The notes below the pieces were generated by a model. It saw only the letters and a list, made by a program, of their open reading frames with translations. It was not told the origin of the DNA and searched no databases. The translations under genes were made by a program, and so were the position numbers. From the NCBI GenBank assembly GCA_963969595.1, contig OZ018411.1, positions 10,852,501-10,916,500 on the forward strand: 64,000 bases of DNA, in the 5' to 3' direction. This DNA comes from Neckera pumila. Taxonomy: Eukaryota; Streptophyta; Bryopsida; Hypnales; Neckeraceae. Positions 22,152 through 35,256 of this stretch are shown here, in pieces (positions within the stretch are counted from its first letter, which is position 1; each line of letters opens with the position of its first letter).

Positions 22152-23067
22152 CCCCTTAGGGTCCAAGGCCTTTTTTCTGCAAAATACACACTCAAAATTG
22201 CCATTTCTATAGCAAAGAGTAAAAAAATTTGATTTTTTTTTTTTGCATACTTAATCATAGGATCTTACACCTATCTAGTATGACAATGTGTGGAAAAAAT
22301 TTCAGAATTTTTGACTACACAAGTTGCAAGATATCTGCGTTTAAAGTAAAAAAAACAAGTTTTTTAGCACATTGTGGGACTAGATTTCTTGACTTTGAAC
22401 ATTTTGAACCTCAAAATTTTGCACTAAAAAGTTTTGAGCTTTAAATCTTTATGTTGGAGATTTGATGAGAGTCTAGCAAAAAAAAAATTCAAAAAAATTT
22501 AATTTGCATTATTAAAAAAATTGTTAAGTAGAAGTAAATACCATATAGAAGGAAAATCTAAAAATATTAATATCTTTTATGTAGAATTAAAATACGCTAA
22601 TCCCAATGGTAAGATTGTTTTAGCAAAAATAATAAACCACATATCTTTATTTTTTGAAAAATTGTTAAAATTGCATTCAAAATTGAATCGTACAAGCTGT
22701 TTTTCTTAGGAAAATGCTCTAAGTGCCCGAAAAATAAGATTGTCCATAAATTTTTCATAACAAATCCAAATGGAGTGAATCAAAGCTTTCCAAATAGACA
22801 AAAATATAATCTATAGAAAAAAAATTCAAAAAAAAATTCAAATGTTTGCAAATTTTTTCTGCTACCCTCTCTCTTCTATTTTAAGCTTATTTGGGCATAA
22901 CTTTTGTTACCAGGCACTGATTGAAAAAATATATATATTTCTATGCATAAAGCTTATCAATTTTTCTATCCTCAAAAAAAGTTTCAAAAAATCAGGACAA
23001 AAATTTAGCACATAGGTACCTGCCCGAAATCTCATTGTCCCTCAAAGGGACAGCGGTCCTTTAGAAG
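22152..23067 (-). mobile_element. TTAA element 3 (subfamily A)
   Basis: 916 bp, starting CCCCTTAGGGTCC and ending GGTCCTTTAGAAG, with TTAA at 23068-23071. It abuts element 2 through a single shared TTAA. Its right flank pairs with the left flank of element 2 to rebuild an uninterrupted site that is also present, unoccupied, at 23102-23230. Confidence 0.85.
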
Positions 23068-23101
23068 TTAAAACACATATATCAAAAACTTAATATTTTT
23101 C

Positions 23102-24296
23102 AAATTATTGTACAATGGAATTTGAGCTAACCCTTAACCCTAAAAAGACATTTCATGTACAAGCTTGGTCAAACTTCATTGGATTTCTACATTAAAATAC
23201 ATATTTCAAAAATTTGATATTTTCCACATGTAGTAAAGTATGTCTATAATTTAATCTCATTTTTTGGGAATCAAAAACATCAAGTTCAATTTTGTATGAT
23301 TTTTTAAAGACATTTCTTTGCAAGAATCATAGTAATTATAAAATTGCTTAAAGTAATATGAATTTTTTTAAGGAAAATGGAAAGAGTAGTGAAAAACATC
23401 ATGATGTGAAATTGATGTACTCCTTGAGCTCATACCAAGAGAAATTGGATAGAAAAGTTCAAAAGTGGTGTATTTTGAGCTTTCAAGATGCTATATTCAA
23501 AGTGTCACAAAAATTACAATTTTCATCATTTTGAAAAAAAATCAAATGGACTAAAAAGTAGATTATTGGAGCTGCACTTTCTTAGTTAAGCTTAATAGCA
23601 TTTAAAATCTAAAACTATGCGAAAAATGCAAGTTTGACTTTCAAAATGCCCTTGGGGTTTACAATGTCCTTAAAGGTTGAACCTTGGAATGACAGCTTGG
23701 TCACTACAAAAATCATTCTTTTGGTACAGTGGGAATCATTTGCTTAAAAAAATCAAGAACACTCATTGAAGGTCAAACTACTGTGCAAGACCTCCCCTTT
23801 TCACACAAAATTTCAAGGATGAATATCTGCACTTTTGTCTTATATAGAAGGATTCTATATCATCCATTGGACACTTTTAGGTTGCCGCATTGTTGCAAAG
23901 TTAAAGGATTGGGAAGCCAATTGTGTTTGCAAAATAGAGTTTTTTGTGTATTTGACATAGAAGTGCATCAATTGAGGTATACACGGGGAATAGAGTAGTG
24001 ACAAGGCAATTTATCCGGTCTTGCTAAGCCGGATCTAGGGGCACATAAAACTCCCAATTTGGATCATTATTGTACCTCCTACATGTTTAAGAAAAGATAA
24101 GATAAAATGGTCATGCATTCTATAGTATGGAGTCGTAATTTGAACATGGTAAAGCTCATGTGCTAAAATGGCATCCAAATGAAAGGTTGAATTATCAATC
24201 CAAATGGTGTATATCTTCACATATTTTTAATTCATGCTTCATGTTTAAGAGTCAAATAAGTTATTGTATATACAATACCAATCCTTTCAAAGTCAA
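23102..24296. other. Intergenic DNA; its left part is the unoccupied relative of the element 2/3 insertion site
   Basis: Bases 23110-23230 are a diverged direct duplicate of 21140-21226 joined to 23068-23102. The rest is unremarkable AT-rich DNA without a supported gene; a small CCGG-stem hairpin lies at about 24016-24033. Confidence 0.6.
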
Positions 24297-26195
24297 CCCC
24301 TAAAGGACCAAAAAACATTTTTTGGCAACATAGTGATTTTGGGCAGCTCTCTACAAACCAAAAAATTCACAGTATTTTTTGAATTTTTTTGTGGATGTGG
24401 GAACAAAGAGTGTCTTGCCGCTCCACCAATTTTGTTTCATTTGAATTCGGCCATGAGAAGTTGTGGGGGAAATTCTCATTTTCAATAAATGGGGGGCAGC
24501 ACGGGAGGGTTATTTACACTAGAGCAAAAATTGCAATACCATGTCCAAAAGAGCTTGGGCAAGGCCTTGGACAAGTACTCAATTGAGGTTAAGGCATTTT
24601 TTTTGAACTCATAAATTTGTCACAATGTACAAAAAAGTGGGGGCAAAAAAGTACTAGCTCTATGGCTTCCTTTGGCCTAATGGAGCAGTTACTCCTAACT
24701 ACCACATTTGAAAATAAAGAAATTCAAACACCCAAAGAATCCTTTGAGTCAATTACAAATTTTCATTTGACAATCTACCATCCAACAAAAAATTTGATGG
24801 CAAAATGAAGCAATTGATTCACAGACATTCTCAGGAATGGAGGATGGAGAAGTCATTTTTATAATCAAATCCGTTGTCCATCATATGTCTTCAAAGGATA
24901 TGGGATAATTTGAAGGTGAGAGCTTGACCACTCATTGGAATTGTAGGAAATGAAAGAATTGTGTTCAAAGCAAAATTTTAGATTTCATTTTGGCATAGTA
25001 GAATAGCTTTTTCTAAAAAACTTTGAATTAAGAAAACTTCAAAAATCAAGATAAATTTCATATGCAAAAATCTATTTGAGACCAATAAAAATTTATAGAC
25101 AAACTTCAGAGAGGATATTTGAAAATGTCAAAAAATATTCCTTACCAATCCCTCTCTGACATTTGTTCATAACTTTTGATTGGTGGCTTGAAATTTCAAA
25201 CAATTTTTTGGAGATGAAAGTCATATTTATTTCCCAAATACTTATTTCAATTTTTTTTGGAAAAAGTTGTTCTACCATGCCTAAATGAGGTTGAAATTCT
25301 ACTTCAAACTTTATAAGTGGTTGAGCTTCAAGTAATTCTAATTTGCATATTTGTTTTACTTCAAACCATCCTACTTGTATAAAGATCTCTACTCATCTCC
25401 AAGCATACAAAACAAGTGGATTTAGAAGCTATAGGAGATCGTTACCAAATGTTTTGATCTCCTTGAAATTGAATGCTGAATATTCTAAATTATAATTAAT
25501 GGAGTAGAAAAGTGAACATCTTCAAAATTATAGAGAACATTATCTAGCTTTAGTGATTCAAGATGAATTGGGCTTTGCTAACCCTGGACCACCTTCTTCC
25601 CATGGCAGGCCCAATGTGCCCAACTGCCCTTTCTTTTAGCTTTGATATAGATTGATCAAGCTTGCCAAAGTTTGATGTTTTGGGCGCTTTTTTATTAATT
25701 TTTTTATTTTTCTAGAGCTAGTTGACATCTAAAACTCTACCATTCACATTTTGAAGAAATTTCTATATGTGCAAGCCATAAATTATTGAAAAAGAGCTTT
25801 ATATGAGACTTTTTTGAAGCTAATTTTCTATTGGATTTTTTTCGGTACATGTTCCTTAATTTGAAATGTTATGAAGTTTTTTGAACATGTGGGCAACTAT
25901 GTCAAAAAGAAAGCAAAAAAGTTCAAATTAAAATTAAAGTGAAACTAACTTGTCAAAAAGCCTCCCTGGATCAAAGTTGCTCGGAATTTGAATGCATTTT
26001 TTCAACTTCAAACGCTATAATCTCCCAATCTATGCAGTCAAAAACTCCCATTATTTTACTACAACATAATGAAGTCGTTTAACACTAAATCTTATGGTAA
26101 CAAAATTTAATTCGTCATTTTGGGGGCCCTTTGCCATCAAAACAACCTATTTTGAATATTTTTCTTGGTGAAACACGGTCAAAGAACTTTAGGGG
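24297..26195. mobile_element. Diverged long element with the same ends (about 1.9 kb)
   Basis: The left end CCCCTAAAGGACCA follows TCAA (a likely mutated TTAA). The right end CTTTAGGGG precedes TTAA at 26196-26199. The right 150 bp resemble subfamily B, but the interior is mostly unrelated to the other copies. It may be a longer older relative or two fused fragments. No transposase frame is visible: all frames are broken within about 90 codons. Confidence 0.45.
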
Positions 26196-26648
26196 TTAAC
26201 CAACCAATTTGAAAGCTAATCCTATAAAGGATTGTTTGGTATACTTCAAACAAAGTTTTCTTTGCCTTGGACCTCTGTAAATCACATTTTTTTACACTAT
26301 AATGCAAATTGTAGTAGAGAATGTTCGAGGGAGTTAAATAGTACTTGGATGGATGAAAATTAAGAATATGAAGGTGAGTTTTGTACAACATCTAAACAAT
26401 TTTGATGGAACCAACCAAATTCCATCAATTGGACATCCAAGGCGTAAATTTTATCACTTATTAAATCTTGTTATTACCTTCCTGAGATGCTAGGGAAGGT
26501 TGTGGAGAGTTCAACAATACCTAGGTAGTCACAAATTATGATTGCTCAACAATCAGAGTTGAGTGCTGACAAGGAGCATGTAGTTTTTGAGTTAGCATAC
26601 ACAATCCAATGGACTCAATTCTAGATCTTTGAATGAAGAAACTCTTAA

Positions 26649-27384
26649 CCCCTAAATGACGGACCCATGACCATTGATTTCAAACTTCAGTGTCCATCAC
26701 TCAATTTGCTACCATTTTGCAACTAGATATGTATGAAAATTTTTATTTTTATTTTTTAGAGATGAAGGTACATGTCTTCTTTACTTCAAAAAAATTTCGA
26801 TTTTTTTGGTGGAAAGTTAATTTTCTTAAGAATTTTTGAAGAAAACGTGAAGAAAAATCATATTAAATAGAAAAATATTTCAAAAAATCTGAAAATTTCA
26901 CCATAAGTGTATATCACAATGACAAACATCATGGTGTAAACTCAACTTCCGTGTCATTCTATAATTAGAAAATAATAGACATTGAAAATACACCCAATGT
27001 TCAAATTGCAATAAAATATGCAATATTAGGAATTTTTTCAAAATTCAAATTGGAGTAGAAACTAGAGTAGATGACCTTCATTTTGTTAGTTTGGCTCAAA
27101 CTCAAAAAATATCGTTTTTGTGGAGAAATTTCTGATTTAAAGCAAGGAGCAACAACTTTCCAAAATACTCTAAAATAGCATATTTTGTGATCCGTTTTTT
27201 TTAATAGCTTCTCATTTCCGTGAAGACAAAAATTGAAAAGAGTACAAACCCAATTGGATACTCTTCATTACCCAATGTGAAAAGTCAACAAGGAAAAGGA
27301 GGATGAAAAAATGCTTTTGAACTCTCTTGGCTCAATAGTATTGTCATCGGAATGCCACAAAATGGCCTCCGCAACATTCCAAGG
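26649..27384. repeat. Solo left end of a related element, otherwise AT-rich intergenic
   Basis: TTAA (26645-26648) then CCCCTAAATGACGG opens what looks like another element end, but no matching right end is clear before the next element at 27389. No gene. Confidence 0.35.
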
Positions 27385-27388
27385 TTAA

Positions 27389-28314
27389 CCCCTAAAGGAC
27401 GGAGACTGTGTTTTCACCAAAAACGCTTCAAAACTGCCATTTTGAATACAAGTACCAAATTTTAGAAAAAAAACATTTTTGGACACATGTAACCGTAGGA
27501 TCTTGTATTAAACTGGTTTGAGAATATGTGGAAAAAATTTCAGAATTTTCCACCATGTAGATTGCAAGATATTAGTGTTTGAATTGAGAAAAAGCCTTTT
27601 TTTGTCCCTGCGAAAAATCGGGCAGCTGCACTTCACAAGGTCACATTTGTATGAAAAAATGTCCAAAATGGTGGTTACTCTTTGGATTCATTTTTGAAGT
27701 CAAGTTGGCTATAGGCTTGAAAATTTTCAGATCATTTGGAATTGTACAACATATAGGAAAAAAATAGTAAGTAGAAAGAAGTAGAGAATGATTCAAAACA
27801 CTAAATTGTTAAGAATTTAATTATAGAATTGAAAAATGCCAATCCCAAAGGTTATAATGTTGTAATAACCTATCTACATCCAATGTTTTTATTTTTTTTC
27901 AAAAATATTGAAAACTGAGTTAAATAATGGACTTCAAAGTTTATTTTAGAGTAGGGAATCCACAACTACCCGCAAACTAGAACCCCTCATAATTTTGATT
28001 TCATAAACCAAAATGAAATAATTCCAGACCTAAAGTTGCATATATTGATCTAGAGAACCAGTTTCAAATTTTTATTTTTTTTTAGAATGATTTTTTAAGA
28101 ATTTTTTGAGCTGCCCGCCGAGCAATGAAAATGACATATTATGCAATAACTTTTTGACAATGTAGTCAAATGTTATGAAAATTGTTGGGCCTTAAAGCTA
28201 CTCCTCGGGAAAATGTTGTGTGAAAATTTCAAAGAAAAAAACCAAAAACTCCGCTTGTAGTGAGCTGCCCAAAAAAGCTATGTTCTCAAAAAAACATGTT
28301 CAGGCGTTTAGGGG
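27389..28314 (-). mobile_element. TTAA element 6 (subfamily B)
   Basis: 926 bp flanked by TTAA at 27385-27388 and 28315-28318. It starts CCCCTAAAGGACGG and ends GCGTTTAGGGG. The left 200 bp carry the GGATCTTGTA and TTGCAAGATATTAG motifs typical of subfamily B. Confidence 0.85.
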
Positions 28315-29179
28315 TTAATGTACATCAATCCCACCACACTCAAGTATAAACTTTTTGCACACATAGATTAGGGAGACAACGCACAATAAGACCCATATGA
28401 CAAACTTGACTACCAGTGGATTTTCTTGTAGCCATTCTCCGTTAGTTTACGCAGCCCAAGTTTCCACTGATGCAAAAGAACCAAAGTTATTTTGCTTCCT
28501 CCGGCTCTCTCTCTTATGCCAACACAGAGGATAAAAAAATGACGACGAGACAATTGGTTAATTGGGCATCATCCATGAATTCTTTTTTAAGCTCCATTGT
28601 TTGCGACCTACTTGCCGACAACCGAATGCCCCCCAGTCAGTCCGCAAGGCTGCCCACGACACCTGCATCACTTACAACTCCTCCAGTCAGATGCAAACAG
28701 AGGGGCTGCAGCTTCGCTTGCTGGCCATGTCGTTAACAAGTCAGAATAATAAGCTTATCACGCCTGTTTTCGTTCGGGTTTTTTTTTAACAAATGAAACG
28801 AAATTTCATTGCAAAGGGCTATCACGCCTGCCACCGTGAGTTTCACACCAACCCGCAGTTTGTATCTGTTTCGGCTTCTTTTTTTTCTTTTCTTTTTGAC
28901 ACAAATAAAGAGCAACCTTGAATTGTGTCTGAAGTTGACATTAACTTGCTGCAAACACATCAGGTTACGAAAATCGTACCTCGCGTAGGCTCAGTAAATG
29001 ACAGGAATAATATGGTACAATTCAGCATATAGATATTAGCAGGAAACTTGAAGCTTAATAATATTTGTCCTATTGCTATCTTGACATGTGCCATTGACAT
29101 GACAAACTTCATATTAATCAGCATAATAAATCATCGTCATGGTGCTTAAATGTTACTTAAAAGTATCGGGTTGCAAGAG
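28315..29179. other. Intergenic DNA without element homology, no supported gene
   Basis: The stretch at 28430-28990 has a less skewed base composition. It contains frames of 75-90 codons with no recognisable domain, and poly-T/poly-A tracts around 28780-28890. I cannot assign a function. Confidence 0.35.
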
Positions 29180-29788
29180 GAATGTGGGGATTGTAATTAA
29201 TGGAGCTCATTGTAAGGTAGGAGGTCCAGAAATGGAGCATCTAAGCGCTGAAACTGAATTTTGGGGAGGTAAAACATCTTGAAGTATTTTTCAGTAAATT
29301 TTCTATGGAAGACAAGTGGAATTGAAATCTAACCCACGTTGTTTCATTTTTTGGGGACCTTTGTGGAATTAGTTACAAATTCGAAGTTGCAAAAAAGTGG
29401 TCATTTGTGGTCATCAAAGTGGACCACCCCCTGAAATGTGCATAGATGGTACATTGAAGAAAACAAAATGTACCTCTGAGTCATGTTCCACTTTAATGCC
29501 CACTCCGTTTTACAGCCTCCTACCTTATGTGTACCTTAGGTTTCTAAATAAAATTCAAATGTAGTTTGTTTGTTTTTAAATTGCACAAATGTATGTACTT
29601 AAACAGAGCATCTGTATTTAAGGGTACATGGATTAGGAAAATGCCTATAGGAGGGTCCAAAGATCCAGGTAGTCAAATTCATGATGTGGGTCATTTCAAG
29701 AGTCACTTCTTTAGTCTATATGGACTATGTTTTCTACTAATAGGATCTAGTTTTGTCTAAGCTCCATTCATTACAATCCCCACATTCC
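29180..29788. mobile_element. Fold-back element with 27-29-bp inverted ends, containing a nested MITE
   Basis: The left arm (29180-29207, GAATGTGGGGATTGTAATTA...) is matched by the inverse right arm at 29760-29788 (...ATTACAATCCCCACATTCC). The region about 29690-29756 resembles 47290-47345, so the family has another copy or fragment there. Confidence 0.65.
29213..29527. mobile_element. MITE with TAAGGTAGGAGG inverted ends (315 bp)
   Basis: It begins TAAGGTAGGAGGTC and ends CCTCCTACCTTA, a 12-bp perfect terminal inverted repeat. Related ends occur at 18780-18907, 32548-32878 and 49246-49970. It has no coding capacity and is nested inside the fold-back element 29180-29788. Confidence 0.75.
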
Positions 29789-32547
29789 TTTCTTTTGAGA
29801 ATAGTCAGCTATTTTTCCTTGGATTACTTCAAATTTGGGTGGTATTCAAAAAGCTTACAACGAGTTTTTTCCTTATGAAGATCTAGTGTGTTTGTTGTCA
29901 TATATTTTTTGGCATGCTCTCATCAATTCTTTTCAAATTTACTCACTAGAATTGCTTGACACGATTTTCATGGGATGGTTGGGTAGAGTACAATCTGCAA
30001 GTGTTCTAACAAGTCCAGTGAAGCTCGTCAATTACATATCATAAAATTCCCCTCTAGATCTAGTTATTGTGACTTTATTTTTTTGTAGTGGTAACTCATA
30101 CTTTAAAAATTGGCTCCGATTGCTTTCATTTTAACTAAAGTGGCATCAAACCAAGTTTGCATTTTCTTGGAAAAGATTATTTATTGTAGTTTTTAGCCTT
30201 TAAAAACATGAGAAAATTAGGGACAAAAAAGCACAACCTATGATTATGTTGTCAAACTTCAATTATTTTCCTTTGTATAAGTCTCAATATAATACTCATT
30301 TTAGAAAATTCATAAAGTTTTCAAGCACGATACAAATTAGAATGAATAAGCTTCATTTTTAGCTTTAACTCAATTACAAAAAAAACACAATTTATCACAA
30401 CCATAAAGCCAATTCAAAGATATTTGCTCTAAAGAAGGCCCAAGGCTTAAGTGGGTGAGCACACCCCATTTTGAAAATTGGTTGGTTGGGTTAGATTGTG
30501 TTGTTGGTTTTCACCATTGATAAATTCTCATGCATTGTTTGTTGTGGAGGGTAATATCTTTTGAAATCAAATGTTTCTAAGTATGCCTATCTCTCCCTAA
30601 TTTTGAAGATCAAATCTAAATTTCAGGGACAAAAGTCCAAAATGTGAAAAATGGACAAAATTGTATGAATTTTCTTAAAATAAATTCCAATATAAAATCA
30701 TAAAATAACAAACATTACTTGAATTTAACTCAATAATGAGGAATTAAACCTCTAATGATTCAAGGGATCTTAGACAAAACCTAGATGTGCTATAAAATAT
30801 GTCTTTTACAATTTTTTTTGTGAGTTTTATCAAAGAGATTTTATTATGTTCACGAAAAAAATATATTTATACTATTTGTTGAAATTATATTTAAACATAT
30901 TTTTGAAATAAATTTCAAGGCATCTCATTTTGACAAACTCATCAAAACTATAATTTATGTTTTTAGCATGCCATTTTTGGGTATTTGGCTAAAATTCATC
31001 TAAAATTCATTTGTTAAAAATTGTCAAAGATTTGACCACAAAAACATCATTACTTTCCCCTTGCTAATGGTGAAATTTTAACACTTCAATAATAATTTTG
31101 TACATTTTTTCATTTTTCATTTTTTCTTAAGAAAGAATTAAGTTATGGGTCAAATCACACTCAAATGGACCAAAAAAGTGGTCAGACCCACTAAAATCTG
31201 CAATGTAACTTCTTTCTATCTATTATTTTCTAGTATTAATCTATTAATTATAAGTAACTTAGTCCTTTTGGATTAGAACTTCAAGTTATGTTAATGCTAA
31301 TATGTTTTAATTCATCCAAAAAACATAAATTCTTCACTAAACTTCCAATTGCATTTTAAATGTCAGCTTGTCAGGTTTTTCAATGGGCAAAAAGGAGTCT
31401 AATTTCTAATGAATAATATTGTGATTGAATCCAAAAAAATCATGTTCGTATATAATCATATAATAGAGTTAAAAAGGACTTTTTTGATACAATTTAAATA
31501 TTTATTTATTTCCTATAATATTCAGAAGTAAAATCATGTAAACATCCTTTTCAATATAAAAAATAATCCAAATGGTGATTGTGTCAAAACAAAAAATATA
31601 TATTTTATTCATATTAAGGGCACTATGTAAGCTATTTTTAGAATTGAATGCTTTAAGTGTGATTTTAGAACAAATCAATAGTTTGTCAATATTTAATTTA
31701 TTTATTAAAAAATTACACTATTTTGTGGTTAAAATTTAATGACATAAAATCCTTTTAAATAGTTTTATTCTTAATAAGTAGAAAAAGTTTGGATTAAAAT
31801 ATCTATTTAAAGTACTTTAGTGTTAAAAAGATACTAAGTTTAGCCCTAAAATTGATGATTTAGATCTCTTTAAGGATTTTCTCCATAAAAAAATTTCTCC
31901 AAATTATTAAAGGGATGCATTGCAATAATATTCATCCATAAAGTTTTTAAAAAATTGACAACATCAAAGTAATTTATAGCTTTGAAATTTCAGAAAAGGA
32001 CTCAAATCCTGTCCTAGTAAAGTAATCTTGATGGTCCCTTTGAATGTGCTTTGACCCTTATAGCAATTTCAATGTCTAATACATCTATTCATAGACAATT
32101 CATTTTACTATGCATTAAAAAATAATTGGCGCTCAAAATGTTACATGTCTTCAGGCAACACCACAAAATGAGTGCATGGACTAATAAAGGTTTTCAAATA
32201 TCAATTTTTCACAAAAATCTAGATTGAATTCATCCATTTTACTCCAAGAGAAAATTGGCTAACCATTCATAAGCCACTTTTGGTTGGGGTGACCTGTCAA
32301 GCTTAGAATTAATCCCTCAGTAGTCCTTTTCCATTCTCTCATGTGAGGGAAAACACTGGAATTTATTATTTACCATCAATGATAAAATTTGGAAAATTTG
32401 AATTCTTTATATTGAAATTAAAAATCTAAGCTTATTTAGAAAAATGAATCAATATAAAATTCATTTCTAAAAAACATGATCAATTTTTACAATTATCCAA
32501 AGGAGAACCTAACTAGAGGGGAGGGGGGGTATTTCTCCCAAACAAAG
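29789..32547. other. Very AT-rich intergenic stretch, no gene or clear element seen
   Basis: Nothing is supportable beyond short frames. A fragment near 32345-32425 matches the repeat in intron 5 of the gene. Confidence 0.5.
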
Positions 32548-32878
32548 TAAGGTGGGAGGTCCATAAAGCACTCGGGCTCTAAAAGCATCCACTTCTTAAA
32601 ATGTACAATATTTGTACATTTCATTGTCTCACCACTTCAATAATATACAAGTATTGTATAGTTTAGAAGGTAGACGCCCTTTTAGTGACCACTATGTTTC
32701 AACTTCAAAAATTTATAGCCAATCACCACGAAGCTCCAAAAAAATATGAAGCAACTTGATATCGATGCCAATTCCATTTTGTCTTTCAAAGAAAATTATT
32801 GAAAAATATTTCTATGAGTGTAACCTCCCTAATTAATTTCCAATTGTTAATTGGATACTTTATGGACCTCTGACCTTA
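32548..32878. mobile_element. MITE with TAAGGTGGGAGGTCCATAAAG ends (331 bp)
   Basis: The start TAAGGTGGGAGGTCCATAAA is mirrored by TTTATGGACCTCTGACCTTA at the end, about 20 bp with two or three mismatches. It is the same family as the element at 29213. Non-coding. Confidence 0.75.
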
Positions 32879-32929
32879 CCATAATGCAATGATTTTTTCA
32901 TCATTTTGGAGAAGTAGACAGCTATTTCT

Positions 32930-33090
32930 TCAAATAGTGATACTTGGGTGGTTCTTAGGAGATACTTGGGCATTTTTTGGATGGTTTGTGGGTGATATTT
33001 GGTGGTTCTTGGATGATATTTAGTAGGTCTAGGGTGGTTTTTGGGTGATACTTGGGTGGTTCTTGGATGATACATGAGTGATATCAATAT
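32930..33090. repeat. Degenerate minisatellite, GGTGATA/CTTGGGTGGTT units
   Basis: Variants of GATACTTGGGTGGTTCTTGG and GATATTTGGTGGTT recur at spacings of roughly 20-40 bp. The reverse strand reads as a repeated HPRTT/KYHP peptide, which is a by-product of the repeat and not a gene. Confidence 0.65.
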
Positions 33091-33444
33091 CAAAACTATG
33101 TGATTCCTACATAAGGTTTGGCTATCCATACCTTAAGTTAGGTTGTTTGTTTTGTTTGTCACGTTGAGATCTCCTGGACCATGTGTCCTCCAGTCGCGTT
33201 CTCGGTACCGTCAGGAAGCTCTTTGTGAGGAGGGGCTTTGTTTTGTAACGTAACACCTACGGTGTGAAAATGATTGAATTTTGATATTTTTAATAAATTA
33301 AAAAAACTAAAGAAATTGCTATTACTATTATTTTGACTACGGCAACGGCACACGGCACACTATTTGGTCTTAAAAAACAATAGCGAACATCTGCAAAATC
33401 GTGCATAATACAAAGTTATAAACATTGTCATGGTTGCTTGTTAA

Positions 33445-34205
33445 CCCGTAAAGGCTCAAAGTCCCCTCGGGGGACACTTGGGATTTCGGGTAGGCTCTTG
33501 CAATCTGGAATTTTGACTTGATTTTTTGAAAGTTTTTTTGAAGATAGTAAATCACATAAGCTTTCTAAAAATATAATTTTTTTTCAATCGATGCCTGGGA
33601 GAAAAAGTTATGCTACCCGAGGTTAAAAAAGCAATTTGCCAGGCAGAAAAAAAAAACTATAAAAAATTTGTTTTCCTCAAAGATCATGTTTTGGTCTACA
33701 TTTGAAGCTTTGATTCATTCTATTTGAACTTAGAACAAGAAAGTTATGGACAATCTTGTTTTTCGGGCAATCTAAGCATCTTCAAAAAAAAACTTATAGA
33801 ATTCATTTTTTAATGCAATTTTCAATTTTTTTCAGTTTTTTTTTTGAAAATGTCAAATTTGTTTGCAAGAGCAATCCAACCGTTGGGATTCAGGTGTTTT
33901 GATTCCACCTAAGAGTTAATAACGATTTAATTAGTGTTCTGTTCAATTTTGGACCTACTTCTACTTAACAATTTTTTTATATGTGAAAATCAAGTTTTGA
34001 CATTCTGAATTTTTATCCCAATTTCTCAACTCAAATGTTCAACATAAAAAAATTTAATTTTGTGGTGTATAGTGCCAAAAAAATCCACAAATGGCCGTGA
34101 AAGTCATCTGAAATTGTAGGCCACAATTCAAGAATTTTTTTTTTTCCAACTTCAAATGCTAATATCTTCCAATCCATGCAGTCAAACTTCTTGAAATTTT
34201 TACAC
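33445..34205 (+). mobile_element. Truncated TTAA element (subfamily A)
   Basis: TTAA at 33441-33444 precedes CCCGTAAAGGCTC. The sequence follows subfamily A for about 750 bp and then ends without the right terminus, where unrelated DNA begins at about 34210. Confidence 0.6.
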
Positions 34206-34578
34206 ATGATCCAAGACAAGTGGAGTACAAGATTGCCGCCTGTTTATGATGCAAACCTGATGCAAATGTCATGCTAGCCTACATCAGCCGAGCCTGGCTG
34301 CCAAGAGTGAGGGTACTGCAAACTTTGTCTGTGTCTGGAAACCAAATGAGTCATGTTCTAATCTGGAAACCAAGTCATGACCTGCTTGTCGGCCGGGTCA
34401 TGCGTGTTGCAGTTTGAAGGTGACCCTAATTATACGCTTGCAATCGGACGGACGGATGGACCATGAGAAAGGGACAAGCCCAGGGGATAACTTATTAATC
34501 CTAGTGACGGCAGCCTAGGAAATCCGGAGCAGGCCCGTCAGAAAAAAATACTCGAAAAAAATCACAAGCCAGGCTTAC
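34206..34578. other. Short non-repeat stretch, no gene supported
   Basis: This is more GC-balanced DNA between a truncated TTAA element and a MITE. Frames are short and overlap on several strands. I see nothing recognisable. Confidence 0.35.
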
Positions 34579-35005
34579 TTAAGGGAGGCAACCCAATTTC
34601 TGATCACTTAAGAACCATAGAAGCACCAGTTGTCGACCACGCCCAGTACCCAACCTGTAGGGTGTGCTGTTTCCAACCTTAGATTGGAAATCACGCTTGG
34701 AGTGTTGTTTTTCTGTCCTTGTCAAAGTTGGGACTAATATGGTTATGACACATGTCCTGAAGTAGTGAGCATCCTTGAACGATTGAAATTGGAAGACTCT
34801 AGACATTGTCTATTAGTGAAATGCACTTTTTGGCTCCCAAAATTCACTGTAATTTCAATTTTGGGAATTAAATTATGAATATTTGGCAATCTTCCTATTT
34901 CCTATCTTCCTACATGGGAAAATTTTCCACCACCTCATACTACGCAAAATCTGCTCCAAAACTCCTTAAATGATCGACTACTAGTGCTTCTACCTTAAGT
35001 AGTTA
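34579..35005. mobile_element. PIF/Harbinger-like MITE (TTAAGGGAGGCAACCC family)
   Basis: The left end GGGAGGCAACCCAATTTCTG, followed by ATCACTTAAG, matches the inverted right end of the element at 59060-59433. The right end (CTTAAATGATCGACTA...CTACCTTAAGT) is a diverged mirror. The body matches 20440-20735. The exact ends are uncertain. Confidence 0.55.
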
Positions 35006-35256
35006 TACGTATCTACAAGGCGGGTTTCTTCACTAGGGAAGTTTTCCTGTATGCAAAAATACAGTTTGGAAGGGTTCCATAATTTTCCATATTTTTATTT
35101 CTCAAAACAGAATTACAATTATTTTTTATATTTTTTTTAGAAACCCGGAGTTTATTCCAAGAAATTTATTGAGAACAAACGGTAGAAAGCTGAAGGCTTT
35201 GCCCTAGAGAATGCAACCAAAATACTCTTCAACAACTCAATAAAACACCTTTTTAT

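Noticed and set aside
24010..24040. A CCGG-stem hairpin as an RNA gene or terminator
   Set aside because: The stem is short, isolated and lacks any associated gene.
32860..33129. A reverse-strand repeated HPRTT peptide gene
   Set aside because: It arises from a degenerate minisatellite and runs into the end of a MITE.
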